From Candidatus Auribacterota bacterium (GTDB taxonomy: Bacteria; Auribacterota; JAFGBW01), in contig JAFGBW010000285.1 of the NCBI GenBank assembly GCA_016932965.1, positions 1 to 12,940 on the forward strand: a stretch of DNA of 12,940 nucleotides, given 5' to 3'. A program made the position numbers and the translations under genes. The notes beneath the pieces were generated by a model. It saw nothing but the letters and a program-made list of their open reading frames with translations, had not been told where the DNA came from and searched no databases. Shown here in pieces: positions 1 through 6,703 of the stretch (position 1 is its first letter; each line of letters starts with the position of its first letter).

Positions 1-66
1 AGGGCCTATGACCCCTGCATCTCCTGTTCAGCCCATTTCTTAAACGTCCGTTTCATCGGCCGATAG
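1..66 (+). CDS. [NiFe]-hydrogenase large subunit, C-terminal fragment (partial at window start)
   Basis: Frame 1 is open from the window edge to a TAG at 64-66 and gives 21 residues containing DPCISCSAH. This is the C-terminal DPCxxCxxH motif of [NiFe]-hydrogenase large subunits. Its two cysteines bind the Ni-Fe centre, and maturation proteases cut directly after the histidine. Here nine residues (FLNVRFIGR) follow the histidine, so the protein is made as a precursor needing a protease. The RAYDPCxSCxxH form resembles cytoplasmic group 3 enzymes (Hyh, Mvh and Hox types) more than membrane group 1 enzymes, but 21 residues cannot settle the class. A maturation protease gene lies about 1 kb downstream on the same strand, which fits. 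The rest of the gene is outside the window. Confidence 0.85.
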   Translation, partial: RAYDPCISCSAHFLNVRFIGR

Positions 67-161
67 TCAGCCTGTTGTCAATTGATTAAAAGAGATGATG
101 TTGCGGAGAATTTTTTTATACACCACTTTCCCGAGCTATCCTTATAAAAAGATTTTATTGG

Positions 162-196
162 CGCATTCATGGAAACATCATGTTTCCATGAATGCG
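162..196. repeat. Perfect 16-bp inverted repeat with 3-nt loop upstream of purU
   Basis: The arm CGCATTCATGGAAACA (162-177) is exactly complementary to 181-196, with TCA as the loop. No T-run follows on either strand, so it is not a classical intrinsic terminator. It could still end or stabilise the hydrogenase transcript, or be an operator for purU. The ATG at 192 lies inside the right arm, which argues against that ATG as the purU start. Confidence 0.75.
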
Positions 197-248
197 GTTA
201 ATGTTTCTGTTAATCTTGTCTGAAAATTTTTTTTCAAGGGGTTTTATT

Positions 249-1112
249 TTGTCCGATCAAGATCTCACAGCCACTTTGCTTTTGACCTGTCCTGACAGGA
301 AGGGGCTCGTCTCCCGCATATCGCATTTCATTTTTGAACGAGGAGGGAACATCGTAGAGCTTGATGAGCATGTCGAGTCCCAGGAACAAAGATTTTTTCT
401 AAGGGTTGTGTGGGACATGAAGGATTTCAGCGTGATTCCGGCTCAGCTAAACGAGGTGTTTTTTCCCATGTCAAAAGAGTTCAACGCGGAATGGACCGTC
501 AGACTCAATTCCAATAAGCCGCGACTGGCCGTATTTGTTTCCAAGCACGATCATTGTCTGCAGGAGCTTCTTTGGCGTCAGGGACTGGGGGATTATGACT
601 GTGACATCAGACTGATCATTTCCAACCACAAAGATCTTCAATGGCTGGCTCAGCGTTACCAGATCCCGTTCCATGTGTTTCCTATCACTCAGGAGAACAA
701 GATCGTGCAGGAAAAAAAGGAGTTGGAAATGCTGGAAAAAGAAGAGATCAATACGATTGTATTGGCCCGCTACATGCAGATACTTTCGCCAAAATTTATT
801 TTCAGGTATTCCAACCGGATATTGAACATCCATCATTCATTTTTGCCTGCCTTTGCAGGTTCAGATCCATACAAACAGGCTTATGAGCGGGGAGTCAAAA
901 TCATCGGAGCCACGAGTCATTACGTCACAACACAATTAGACGCGGGGCCGATCATTGAACAGGACATCATCCGGATATCGCATAAAGACTCGCTCGAAGA
1001 ATTCATTCGCAAAGGCCGGGATCTTGAGCGGCTGGTATTATCCAGGGCTCTTCGTCTGCATCTGCAGGATCGCATACTGGTTTACGGAAACAAAACCATC
1101 ATTTTTGAGTAG
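249..1112 (+). CDS. purU: Formyltetrahydrofolate deformylase PurU
   Basis: Hydrolyses 10-formyl-tetrahydrofolate to formate and tetrahydrofolate in the cytoplasm. From the TTG at 249 the product has 287 residues, close to the usual size of about 280. An N-terminal ACT domain (about residues 5-85, with CPDRKGLVSRIS) is followed by a formyltransferase-fold domain (about 90-287). The catalytic signature is intact: N193 and H195 in NIHHSFLPAF, and D231 in LDAGPII. The ending VYGNKTIIF is typical of PurU. I chose TTG 249 because AAGGGG lies seven bases upstream and the protein then starts as usual for the family. The in-frame ATG at 192 would add 19 residues and sits in a palindrome. The gene lies between a hydrogenase large subunit and hydrogenase maturation genes, five bases before the next stop-to-start gap, so it is probably co-transcribed with them. 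Confidence 0.93.
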   Translation: MSDQDLTATLLLTCPDRKGLVSRISHFIFERGGNIVELDEHVESQEQRFFLRVVWDMKDFSVIPAQLNEVFFPMSKEFNAEWTVRLNSNKPRLAVFVSKHDHCLQELLWRQGLGDYDCDIRLIISNHKDLQWLAQRYQIPFHVFPITQENKIVQEKKELEMLEKEEINTIVLARYMQILSPKFIFRYSNRILNIHHSFLPAFAGSDPYKQAYERGVKIIGATSHYVTTQLDAGPIIEQDIIRISHKDSLEEFIRKGRDLERLVLSRALRLHLQDRILVYGNKTIIFE

Positions 1113-1120
1113 AATCCTTG

Positions 1121-1615
1121 ATGCGCCTGCCTGATTTATCTTTTTACTTGGATGGCGGATGCCTAGTCATTTTGACCGTAGGAAATACGTTGAGGTCCGA
1201 TGACGGGGCGGGGCCGTATATGGCTTCAAAACTGCATTCCGCTTCAAATGTGAAAATCATCGACGGCGGCATGCATCCGGAAAATTCAATAGAACAAATC
1301 ACTGCCTGGAAACCTTCTATAATTCTGATCATTGATGCGGCTGATTTTGGGGGGGGGGCCGGGGAAGTCCGTATCATTGAATCAGAGGCCATTCCGGAAA
1401 ATTCATTGAGCACTCATGCCATTTCTTTGAAAGTGATAGCAAAAATATTAAATGATGACATCGGCGCAAAAATCATATTTATTGGAATTCAGCCCAAAGA
1501 TGTTTCTTTCGGAGAGGGTTTATCTCCGGAAGTAAAAACCGCATCAGATGAGCTGGTCGAGTGGATGAATCGTCAGTTGCTGACAAAAAAGGAAAGGGAT
1601 ATGAACCATGCATGA
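1121..1615 (+). CDS. hycI: [NiFe]-hydrogenase maturation protease, HycI/HybD family
   Basis: Endopeptidase that removes the C-terminal tail of the hydrogenase large subunit after nickel insertion. The product has 164 residues, the normal size. The family motifs are present: GNTLRSDDGAGP near the N-terminus, IIDAAD in the middle, and STHAISL. The presumed nickel-sensing residues are D28, D72 and H99, matching E16/D62/H93 of HybD. The ending IGIQPKDVSFGEGLSPEV is like HycI proteins. A TTG directly precedes the ATG, so the start could be 1118. The gene begins eight bases after purU and overlaps the next gene by eight bases. A run of ten G (1349-1358) lies within the coding sequence just after the central Asp motif, a possible slippage or sequencing-error site. 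The likely substrate is the large subunit ending at position 66. Confidence 0.9.
   Translation: MRLPDLSFYLDGGCLVILTVGNTLRSDDGAGPYMASKLHSASNVKIIDGGMHPENSIEQITAWKPSIILIIDAADFGGGAGEVRIIESEAIPENSLSTHAISLKVIAKILNDDIGAKIIFIGIQPKDVSFGEGLSPEVKTASDELVEWMNRQLLTKKERDMNHA
1349..1358 (+). repeat. G10 homopolymer inside the maturation protease gene
   Basis: Ten consecutive G encode Gly-Gly-Gly and neighbouring bases after IIDAADF. One inserted or deleted base would shift the frame before the conserved STHAISL histidine and destroy the enzyme. The assembly as given is in frame. Confidence 0.9.
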
Positions 1616-1853
1616 AATGCATGTCGTAAAGGATTTGTTTTCAGATTTGCTCGCGCTGGGAAAAGAAAAACAAGCCCGGAAAATCACCAAAGTATACATA
1701 ACCCTCGGGGAATGGACTGAAATCAACGAGGAAATCCTTCGTTTTTTTTTCGAAGAGCATGGAAAAAATACGATTTTGGAGGGGGCCGAACTTTCCGTCG
1801 ATGCCAGTCCGAAAAAAAGGGAAATCAGGCTGGTTTCTTTTGATTGCGAATAG
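1608..1853 (+). CDS. hypA: HypA-like nickel metallochaperone lacking the zinc-binding domain
   Basis: HypA delivers nickel to [NiFe] hydrogenases, normally with HypB. This 81-residue protein starts MHEMHVV, keeping the N-terminal Met-His-Glu of the HypA nickel site, and carries the usual middle (KVYITLGEWTEINEEILRFFF and LEGAELSVD, as two separate stretches). Typical HypA has about 113 residues, including a zinc loop with two CxxC motifs. Here ELSVDASP runs directly into KKREIRLVSFDCE, which resembles the normal HypA C-terminal strand (GRELRVKEIEVE-like). The zinc loop is therefore cleanly missing while both flanks remain. The only cysteine is the penultimate residue. The start overlaps the protease gene by eight bases, with AAGGGA about nine bases upstream, so translation is probably coupled. 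The assignment is good; retained function is unknown. Confidence 0.8.
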   Translation: MHEMHVVKDLFSDLLALGKEKQARKITKVYITLGEWTEINEEILRFFFEEHGKNTILEGAELSVDASPKKREIRLVSFDCE

Positions 1854-1873
1854 CATGAGGAAATGCAACAAGC

Positions 1874-3169
1874 ATGTGTTACGCGATTCCTGGAAGAGTA
1901 ACGTCCTTTAATCAAGAAACCGTCATCATTGATTATTTTGGGGAAGAAAAAAAGGCTCATAATGATTTTTATGAGCTCAAAGTTGGGGACTATGTCTATG
2001 CCCAGGGCGGGTTTGTCGTAAAAAAAATCCCTCCTGATGAAGCCCTTGAGATTCTTTCTGTATGGAAAGAAACATTTTTTGATCTGCAGGAAATAGACTT
2101 AAGGCTTTCCCGTCTGAATCTGGAAGCTCAGGGGATTCCCAGAAAAACAGGATTGATCCTCGATAAACTATGCGAAGGACGGCCTGCTTCGAAAGAGGAA
2201 TTGCTTTATTTTCTGAATCTGGATGATCCGTTTCAAATTGAGTTGTTGGGTAAGTCCGCCAATTTTGTCAGGCAGAAAAACCTGAAGAATTCATGCTGTG
2301 TTCACGGGATCATTGAGATATCAAGCCATTGCAGTCAACGGTGTTCTTATTGCGGCATCTCTGCCCATCATCAGTCGTTATCCAGGTACCGGATGGGTTG
2401 TGAAGAGATTTATTCCGTGGCCTTTGATGCGGTTGAAAAATACGGTTTCAAAGCCCTTGTGCTGCAAAGCGGAGAGGATGCCGGCTATCAGACAGAGGAA
2501 TTAGCCGGGGTCATCAGAAAAATCCGGGAGGAACTGGGAGCGCTGATTTTCATCAGTTTCGGGGAAATTTCCATTGATGCATTGGATGAGTATTACCAGG
2601 CAGGAGCTCGAGGATTTTTGATGCGTTTTGAAACTTCCAATCCTGTTCTATACGAGAAAGTCCGTCCGGGCAACCATCTTGAGACCAGGCTGGAACTGCT
2701 CCGGAAAGCTTATGAAGCAGGTTATCTCATCATCACCGGTGCCCTGATAGGCCTTCCGGGACAGACACCTGAAGATATATTGAATGATATTCATCTGGCC
2801 AATGAATTGAAAACAGAAATGTTGAGTTTCGGCCCTTTTATCCCTCATCCTTCCACTCCTTTTGCCTGTGAGAAAAAGCCGTTGGAAACAGACGTTCTCA
2901 AGACGCTCGCAGTGGCAAGACTCTGCTCTGATCCGGAGAGTAAGATCCTGGTTACGACAGGCTTTGAAACACTGACCCCTCAGGCAAGAAAAACAGGACT
3001 CATGGCAGGCGCCAATTCAGTGATGCTGAATGTCACGCCCATGCAATATCGAAAGAAGTATTGCATTTATCCCCATCGTGCCCATGAAGATGAAGAAATT
3101 GCGTTTCAGATTCAGGAAACCATTTCTTTATTGAAATCCCTTGGCCGGGCACCCACGGATTTAGGATGA
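1874..3169 (+). CDS. Fusion of a HypC-type hydrogenase chaperone domain and a HydE-type radical SAM protein
   Basis: Residues 1 to about 75 are a HypC/HupF domain: it begins MCYAIPG with the essential Cys2, and has the barrel pattern ending in VGDYVYAQGGFVVKKI. The histidine usual in VHxGF is Gln44 here. Residues from about 95 to 431 match full-length HydE, the radical SAM maturase of [FeFe] hydrogenase. The SAM cluster motif is C153-SQR-C157-SY-C160. Further HydE features are RYRM, LQSGED, SFGE, RFETSNPVLYEKVRP, GLPGQT, GPFIPHP and NVTP, with LGRAP near the end. The start is fixed by the conserved HypC N-terminus, which needs Met-Cys. It follows hypA by 20 bases. HypC normally carries Fe(CN)2CO with HypD; HydE acts on an iron-cysteine-CO-cyanide intermediate made by HydG. 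A joint role in making or handing over the iron-diatomic-ligand unit is inference. Confidence 0.9.
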   Translation: MCYAIPGRVTSFNQETVIIDYFGEEKKAHNDFYELKVGDYVYAQGGFVVKKIPPDEALEILSVWKETFFDLQEIDLRLSRLNLEAQGIPRKTGLILDKLCEGRPASKEELLYFLNLDDPFQIELLGKSANFVRQKNLKNSCCVHGIIEISSHCSQRCSYCGISAHHQSLSRYRMGCEEIYSVAFDAVEKYGFKALVLQSGEDAGYQTEELAGVIRKIREELGALIFISFGEISIDALDEYYQAGARGFLMRFETSNPVLYEKVRPGNHLETRLELLRKAYEAGYLIITGALIGLPGQTPEDILNDIHLANELKTEMLSFGPFIPHPSTPFACEKKPLETDVLKTLAVARLCSDPESKILVTTGFETLTPQARKTGLMAGANSVMLNVTPMQYRKKYCIYPHRAHEDEEIAFQIQETISLLKSLGRAPTDLG

Positions 3170-3188
3170 GTTATCCTTGAGGATATAA

Positions 3189-3478
3189 AATATTAGAAAC
3201 CACGAAAAGCACGAAACACACGAAAAAAAGATTTCCGTATTATCCTTAACCCGGTAAACCAACGGCACAGCCTTTGGACTCCAAGAGTTTGACAATTCTG
3301 GAAGTTTTAAAAGAATTAATTTCTACGTAACTCCGTGGTGAAAAAAAATATTATATTAAAACAAACTTCGATGAAGCGGTTCACATTTTAAAGCCACCGG
3401 CTCTGCCGGTCGTATATCCTTTTCAAAGCGAAGCTTTTGAAAAATTTTCGTGTAATTCGTGCATTTCGTGGAAAAAAA
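3189..3478. repeat. Intergenic repeat element with inverted CACGAAA-type arms (copy 1)
   Basis: This element fills most of the 360-base gap between the HypC-HydE gene and the antiporter; no gene was seen in it. The left arm (3189-3228) is AATATTAGAAACCACGAAA followed by more CACGAAA units. The right arm (3445-3471) is its rough complement, ending TTCGTGCATTTCGTGG. The interior has an ACCGGC-TCT-GCCGGT hairpin and a near-palindrome around TTTTCAAAGCGAAGC, plus a CTCCGTGGTGAAAAA stretch. The left arm is the exact complement of 10666-10684, and 3456-3471 of 10551-10566. It looks like a dispersed non-coding repeat, not a CRISPR array, since there are no regularly spaced units. Confidence 0.7.
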
Positions 3479-3495
3479 TTAAAAGGATTCCCTTT
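3472..3495 (-). terminator. Probable intrinsic terminator of the antiporter gene
   Basis: Read on the minus strand, AAAGG-GAAT-CCTTT forms a 5-bp hairpin (3482-3495), followed by TAA and a run of seven T (plus-strand A-run 3472-3478). It lies about 35 bases beyond the antiporter stop. The stem is short. Confidence 0.45.
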
Positions 3496-3529
3496 GACTT
3501 AGGTTGACTATGTGCAGCTTCGATGGAGT

Positions 3530-4882
3530 TTAGATAAAGAAAATCACAGTCACTAGGGCAAATACCGGAAATAAAATCGGGATGGAATATTTGAGGATAT
3601 AGCTGAAAAAATCAGGGGTTTTGTATCCCCATTCATCGGCAATCGCCTTGACCATGAAGTTGGGCCCGTTGCCGATATAGGTATTGGCCCCCATAAACAC
3701 AGCTCCTAGCGAAATGGAGGAAAGCAGTATAGCCGGAACCCCCAGGACGGATCCTGTCATGGAAAAAAGACCCGGATTGTCTGTCGCGACTCCCTGGGCC
3801 AGGGAGAGAAAAGTCAAATAAGTGGGTGCATTGTCTAAAACCGAAGAGAGCGTTCCGGTGGCCCAGAAAAACTGCCATATTTTTGTTATCCCCAGGGTTG
3901 AACCTTGGGCCTTCAGAATTTCCAGGGCCGGGACCATGGCAATAAAAATCCCGATAAAGAGGTAGGTGACTTCCAGAATAGGGGCGAAAGTGAACTGGTT
4001 TTTTTTCCGTGTCATGGAATGCAACGGGGAGGAAATGAAAGAAAAAGCAGTGACAAGCAGCATGATATATTCCCTTAAAAACATCAGCGGTCCGTGGGAG
4101 ATCCCCCAGGCTTTGAGCTGATTTGGAGTGAGGATGATCACGGACAATAATACCACGAACAGCCATAAGAAATTGATTTTCCCTCTTATCTTAATGGGTT
4201 TCTGAATGGAGATGTCTCTTTTTATATCTGCCAGACGTTCGTGTTTGTAACAGATCGTATCCCAGATATAAAAAATCACCGAGATCATGAAGATGGCGGC
4301 TATCCATTTCGGGAAAAGTTTTAATGTCCAGAAAAATGGCACTCCTTTTAAATAACCAAGAAACAAGGGCGGATCGCCAATCGGAAGAAGACACCCGCCG
4401 ATATTACTGACTAAGAAAATAAAGAATATCGGAAGATGACCGGTACGTTTGCGTTCTGAATTGATCCGCAAGAACAGGCGTATCAGAAGCATGCTGGCAC
4501 CGGTTGTTCCGACAAGATTGGCTAAAACAGAACCGATGAGCAGCACGATGAGGTTGGTCAGGGGAGTCCCCTGGATGTCTCCGTCAATAAAAATTCCTCC
4601 GGAAATAGCAAACAGGGAAAAAAGAAGCACAATAAAAGAAAAATATTCTTCCAGGCTGGTGATCATGGGGCCCCAGTGGCCCACTTTCATAAAAAGTCCG
4701 ATCACAGGAAGCGCCCATAGAAGGGCGATGATCAGTTTATTCCGGTTGTTTTCCCATATGTGGGCGGGTTTTCCATGTGGGTAATTCGCTGCAAAAAACG
4801 ACATGATCCCTATCGTGAGCAGAAGTCCTGCGAAAGGCAGTAATGACCATAGAGGCAGATTTATTTTGCTGGCATGCTCCAT
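3530..4882 (-). CDS. Sodium:proton antiporter, NhaD/CitMHS-type ion transporter
   Basis: An inner membrane protein of 450 residues with about 11-12 hydrophobic segments. It belongs to the ion transporter superfamily that includes NhaD and the citrate transporter fold. Family-type features are IGDPPLFLGYLKGVPFFW in the first half, and SSVLDNAPTYLTF and GANTYIGNGPNFMVKAIADE in the second half, matching the two re-entrant hairpins. Close relatives are usually annotated as sodium:proton antiporters, but the transported ions cannot be read from the sequence. A GGAG sequence lies 11 bases before the ATG. The gene is divergent from the Rnf operon, with 170 bases between the two starts. If Rnf pumps Na+, this protein could interconvert sodium and proton gradients; that is inference from context. 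Confidence 0.8.
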   Translation of the reverse strand: MEHASKINLPLWSLLPFAGLLLTIGIMSFFAANYPHGKPAHIWENNRNKLIIALLWALPVIGLFMKVGHWGPMITSLEEYFSFIVLLFSLFAISGGIFIDGDIQGTPLTNLIVLLIGSVLANLVGTTGASMLLIRLFLRINSERKRTGHLPIFFIFLVSNIGGCLLPIGDPPLFLGYLKGVPFFWTLKLFPKWIAAIFMISVIFYIWDTICYKHERLADIKRDISIQKPIKIRGKINFLWLFVVLLSVIILTPNQLKAWGISHGPLMFLREYIMLLVTAFSFISSPLHSMTRKKNQFTFAPILEVTYLFIGIFIAMVPALEILKAQGSTLGITKIWQFFWATGTLSSVLDNAPTYLTFLSLAQGVATDNPGLFSMTGSVLGVPAILLSSISLGAVFMGANTYIGNGPNFMVKAIADEWGYKTPDFFSYILKYSIPILFPVFALVTVIFFI

Positions 4883-4956
4883 TTGACTTTAAGCTCCTTT
4901 CATGCTGACTGGATATCGTCAGAATGAGATGGAAGTTCTAGTATTTATATTCACGG

Positions 4957-4985
4957 TTGTCCAAAATATTATCTTGAATCATAAC
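4957..4985 (+). promoter_or_regulatory. Candidate promoter for the rnf operon
   Basis: TTGTCC (4957-4962) is followed after 17 bases by CATAAC (4980-4985). This is a moderate sigma70-like match in the divergent gap, about 70 bases before the first ATG. It is the best candidate seen but not strong. Confidence 0.3.
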
Positions 4986-5052
4986 AATTTTTCCTTTGCC
5001 AAATCAGAAAAATATCAATATTTTTTCTTCTTTATTGGATAAAGAATTCTCT

Positions 5053-5343
5053 ATGAATTTGCCTCAGTCTTGTAAAGGTTCATGTTCTCAATGTACCTCC
5101 CTTGGCAATGATCCAAACAAACCAGGCGGATCAAAGTCTGTTCCACCCTGGAGAATCTGGACCGGCGCGTTCGGATTGTTTGTCTGCCCGTTGATATTGG
5201 CATTGCTGGGCGCGGTGACAGGGCACAAAAAACCCGGAACTCAGTTTCTAGGAGCTCTGGCAGGATTGGGGATGGGTTTGGTTCTCTCTGTCGGGTTTAA
5301 ATATCTTTTTCAATGGTTAAAAAAAAGAAATGATAACACATAA
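5053..5343 (+). CDS. Small Cys-motif membrane protein at the head of the rnf operon (RseC-like)
   Basis: From the ATG at 5053 the product has 96 residues. The N-terminal part has CKGSCSQC, a CxxxCxxC pattern that could hold a metal or Fe-S cluster. Two hydrophobic segments follow (WTGAFGLFVCPLILALLGAV and, after a short GHKKPG loop, FLGALAGLGMGLVLSVGF). The protein ends with a basic tail, KKRND. This layout recalls RseC, a two-helix membrane protein with N-terminal cysteines often encoded beside rnf genes, but it is shorter and the resemblance is loose. An in-frame TTG at 4996 would add 19 residues without a ribosome binding site. The gene overlaps rnfC by 14 bases, so it is part of the operon. 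A role in Rnf assembly or Fe-S insertion is only inferred from position. Confidence 0.65.
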   Translation: MNLPQSCKGSCSQCTSLGNDPNKPGGSKSVPPWRIWTGAFGLFVCPLILALLGAVTGHKKPGTQFLGALAGLGMGLVLSVGFKYLFQWLKKRNDNT

Positions 5344-6703
5344 TATCAAGGCGGGCCGGGGTGATTTTAAAAGGGGGATCCATCCGCCGGCTCAGAAGCA
5401 GTTGAGCAAAGACAATCCCGTTGTGCCTCTTCCTCTTCCGCAGAAAGTATCTGTTCCCGTGTTACAGCATACCGGGGCTCCTTGCGATTCAAAAGTAAAA
5501 CCGCGACAGAAGGTGACATTGGGGGAACTCCTGGGGGAGAGTACCGCTTTTATTTCAGCCCCCATTCATGCTCCTGTTAAAGGCACGGTGGCCATGCCTG
5601 CTATGACCACCTTACCGAACGGCCGTCATATGGCCTGTATTCCCATTCAGTCGGATTCGGATTCTCCGGATCCCAAACATGTCTGGGACGATTTGATCTC
5701 TTTTTCCTGGCCCAAAGCCGGTCTGGATAGCTACGAGGCCGTTACGATTGTGGAGGATGTTAAAAAAGCCGGGATTGTCGGATTAGGCGGTGCTGCATTT
5801 CCAACCCATGTTAAACTGACCTGGAATGAAAAAAAACCGGTTGATGTTCTACTCATTAACGGATGTGAATGCGAACCATATCTGACCAATGACGATCGTC
5901 TCATGATGGAAGCCTCTTCATCGATTGTGACCGGAGCCCTTCTGGCGGCCCGGGCCGTTAAGGTGAAGACCATCATGGTGGCCATTGAGGATAACAAGCC
6001 GGAATCTATCCGGAAAATGAGAGAAACAGCTGATGGAACGGGAATTCAAATCATTCCTGTGCATACCAAATATCCCATGGGCGGGGAGAGACAGGTCGTC
6101 CCTGCCGTATTAGGGAGGGAAGTTCCGACGGGCGGGTTGCCCTTGGATGTGGGAGTAGTTGTGATCAACGTCGGAACCGCCTCGTCCATTGCCTGCGCGG
6201 TTATAAAAAAACAGCCGCTGACCCATCGTGTCATCACGGTTACAGGCCGGGGAGTGAAACAGCCGAATAATCTGTTTGTTCCGATTGGCATCAGTTATAA
6301 GGAGGCCATTGATTTCTGCGGCGGACTGACTCAGGATGCCAAAAGGGTCATTTCCGGCGGTCCCATGATGGGATTCACCATAGGAGATTTGGAGACTCCC
6401 ATCACCAAAGGAACCAGCGGAGTGGTTGTTTTGACTGAACAGGATTTGAAAGACTCTGATGAATTAAATTGCATCCGGTGCGGACGATGCGTGGATGTCT
6501 GTCCCCTGAATCTGGTACCGACCAAAATAGCTTTGTCTTCCAAGTACAGGGACTGGTCACAGGCAAAACGCCATCACCTGATGGCCTGTTGTGAATGCGG
6601 ATGCTGCGCTTATATTTGTCCTTCACAGATTCCACTTGTTCAATTGATTCGTCTTGGAAAATCCCTTCTTCCAAAAGAAGAGAAGAAAGGATCTCTTCCA
6701 TGA
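5330..6703 (+). CDS. rnfC: Rnf complex subunit RnfC
   Basis: Peripheral cytoplasmic subunit of the ferredoxin:NAD+ oxidoreductase (Rnf), where NAD(H) is bound. It has 457 residues. The N-terminal RGIHPPAQK is the usual RnfC start signature. The nucleotide and FMN domain shows GIVGLGGAAFPTHVKL and NGCECEPYLTNDDRLM. A SLBB-like stretch follows (about residues 300-350). Two [4Fe-4S] motifs lie near the end: CIRCGRCVDVCP (C381, C384, C387, C391) and CCECGCCAYICP (residues 420-431). The form is short: it lacks the long Ala/Lys-rich C-terminal repeats of gammaproteobacterial RnfC. Its TGA overlaps the rnfD ATG. Electrons pass between reduced ferredoxin and NAD+ through the complex with ion transport across the membrane. 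Confidence 0.96.
   Translation: MITHNIKAGRGDFKRGIHPPAQKQLSKDNPVVPLPLPQKVSVPVLQHTGAPCDSKVKPRQKVTLGELLGESTAFISAPIHAPVKGTVAMPAMTTLPNGRHMACIPIQSDSDSPDPKHVWDDLISFSWPKAGLDSYEAVTIVEDVKKAGIVGLGGAAFPTHVKLTWNEKKPVDVLLINGCECEPYLTNDDRLMMEASSSIVTGALLAARAVKVKTIMVAIEDNKPESIRKMRETADGTGIQIIPVHTKYPMGGERQVVPAVLGREVPTGGLPLDVGVVVINVGTASSIACAVIKKQPLTHRVITVTGRGVKQPNNLFVPIGISYKEAIDFCGGLTQDAKRVISGGPMMGFTIGDLETPITKGTSGVVVLTEQDLKDSDELNCIRCGRCVDVCPLNLVPTKIALSSKYRDWSQAKRHHLMACCECGCCAYICPSQIPLVQLIRLGKSLLPKEEKKGSLP

Noticed and set aside
192-248. ATG at 192 as the start of PurU
   Set aside because: It lies in the arm of a 16-bp inverted repeat, adds 19 residues not seen in the family, and the TTG at 249 has a good ribosome binding site at the right distance.
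2297-3169. HydE similarity as proof of an [FeFe] hydrogenase here
   Set aside because: No HydF, HydG or H-cluster protein is visible, and the adjacent large subunit is clearly [NiFe]. HydE-like proteins also occur without [FeFe] hydrogenase.
3189-3478. CACGAAA-type units as a CRISPR array
   Set aside because: The units are short, imperfect, clustered at two inverted arms and lack regular spacers. No cas genes are present.
6595-6699. Upstream extension of the RnfD reading frame
   Set aside because: It overlaps the Fe-S end of rnfC in another frame. The ATG at 6700 has an ATGA overlap, a ribosome binding site and the normal protein start.
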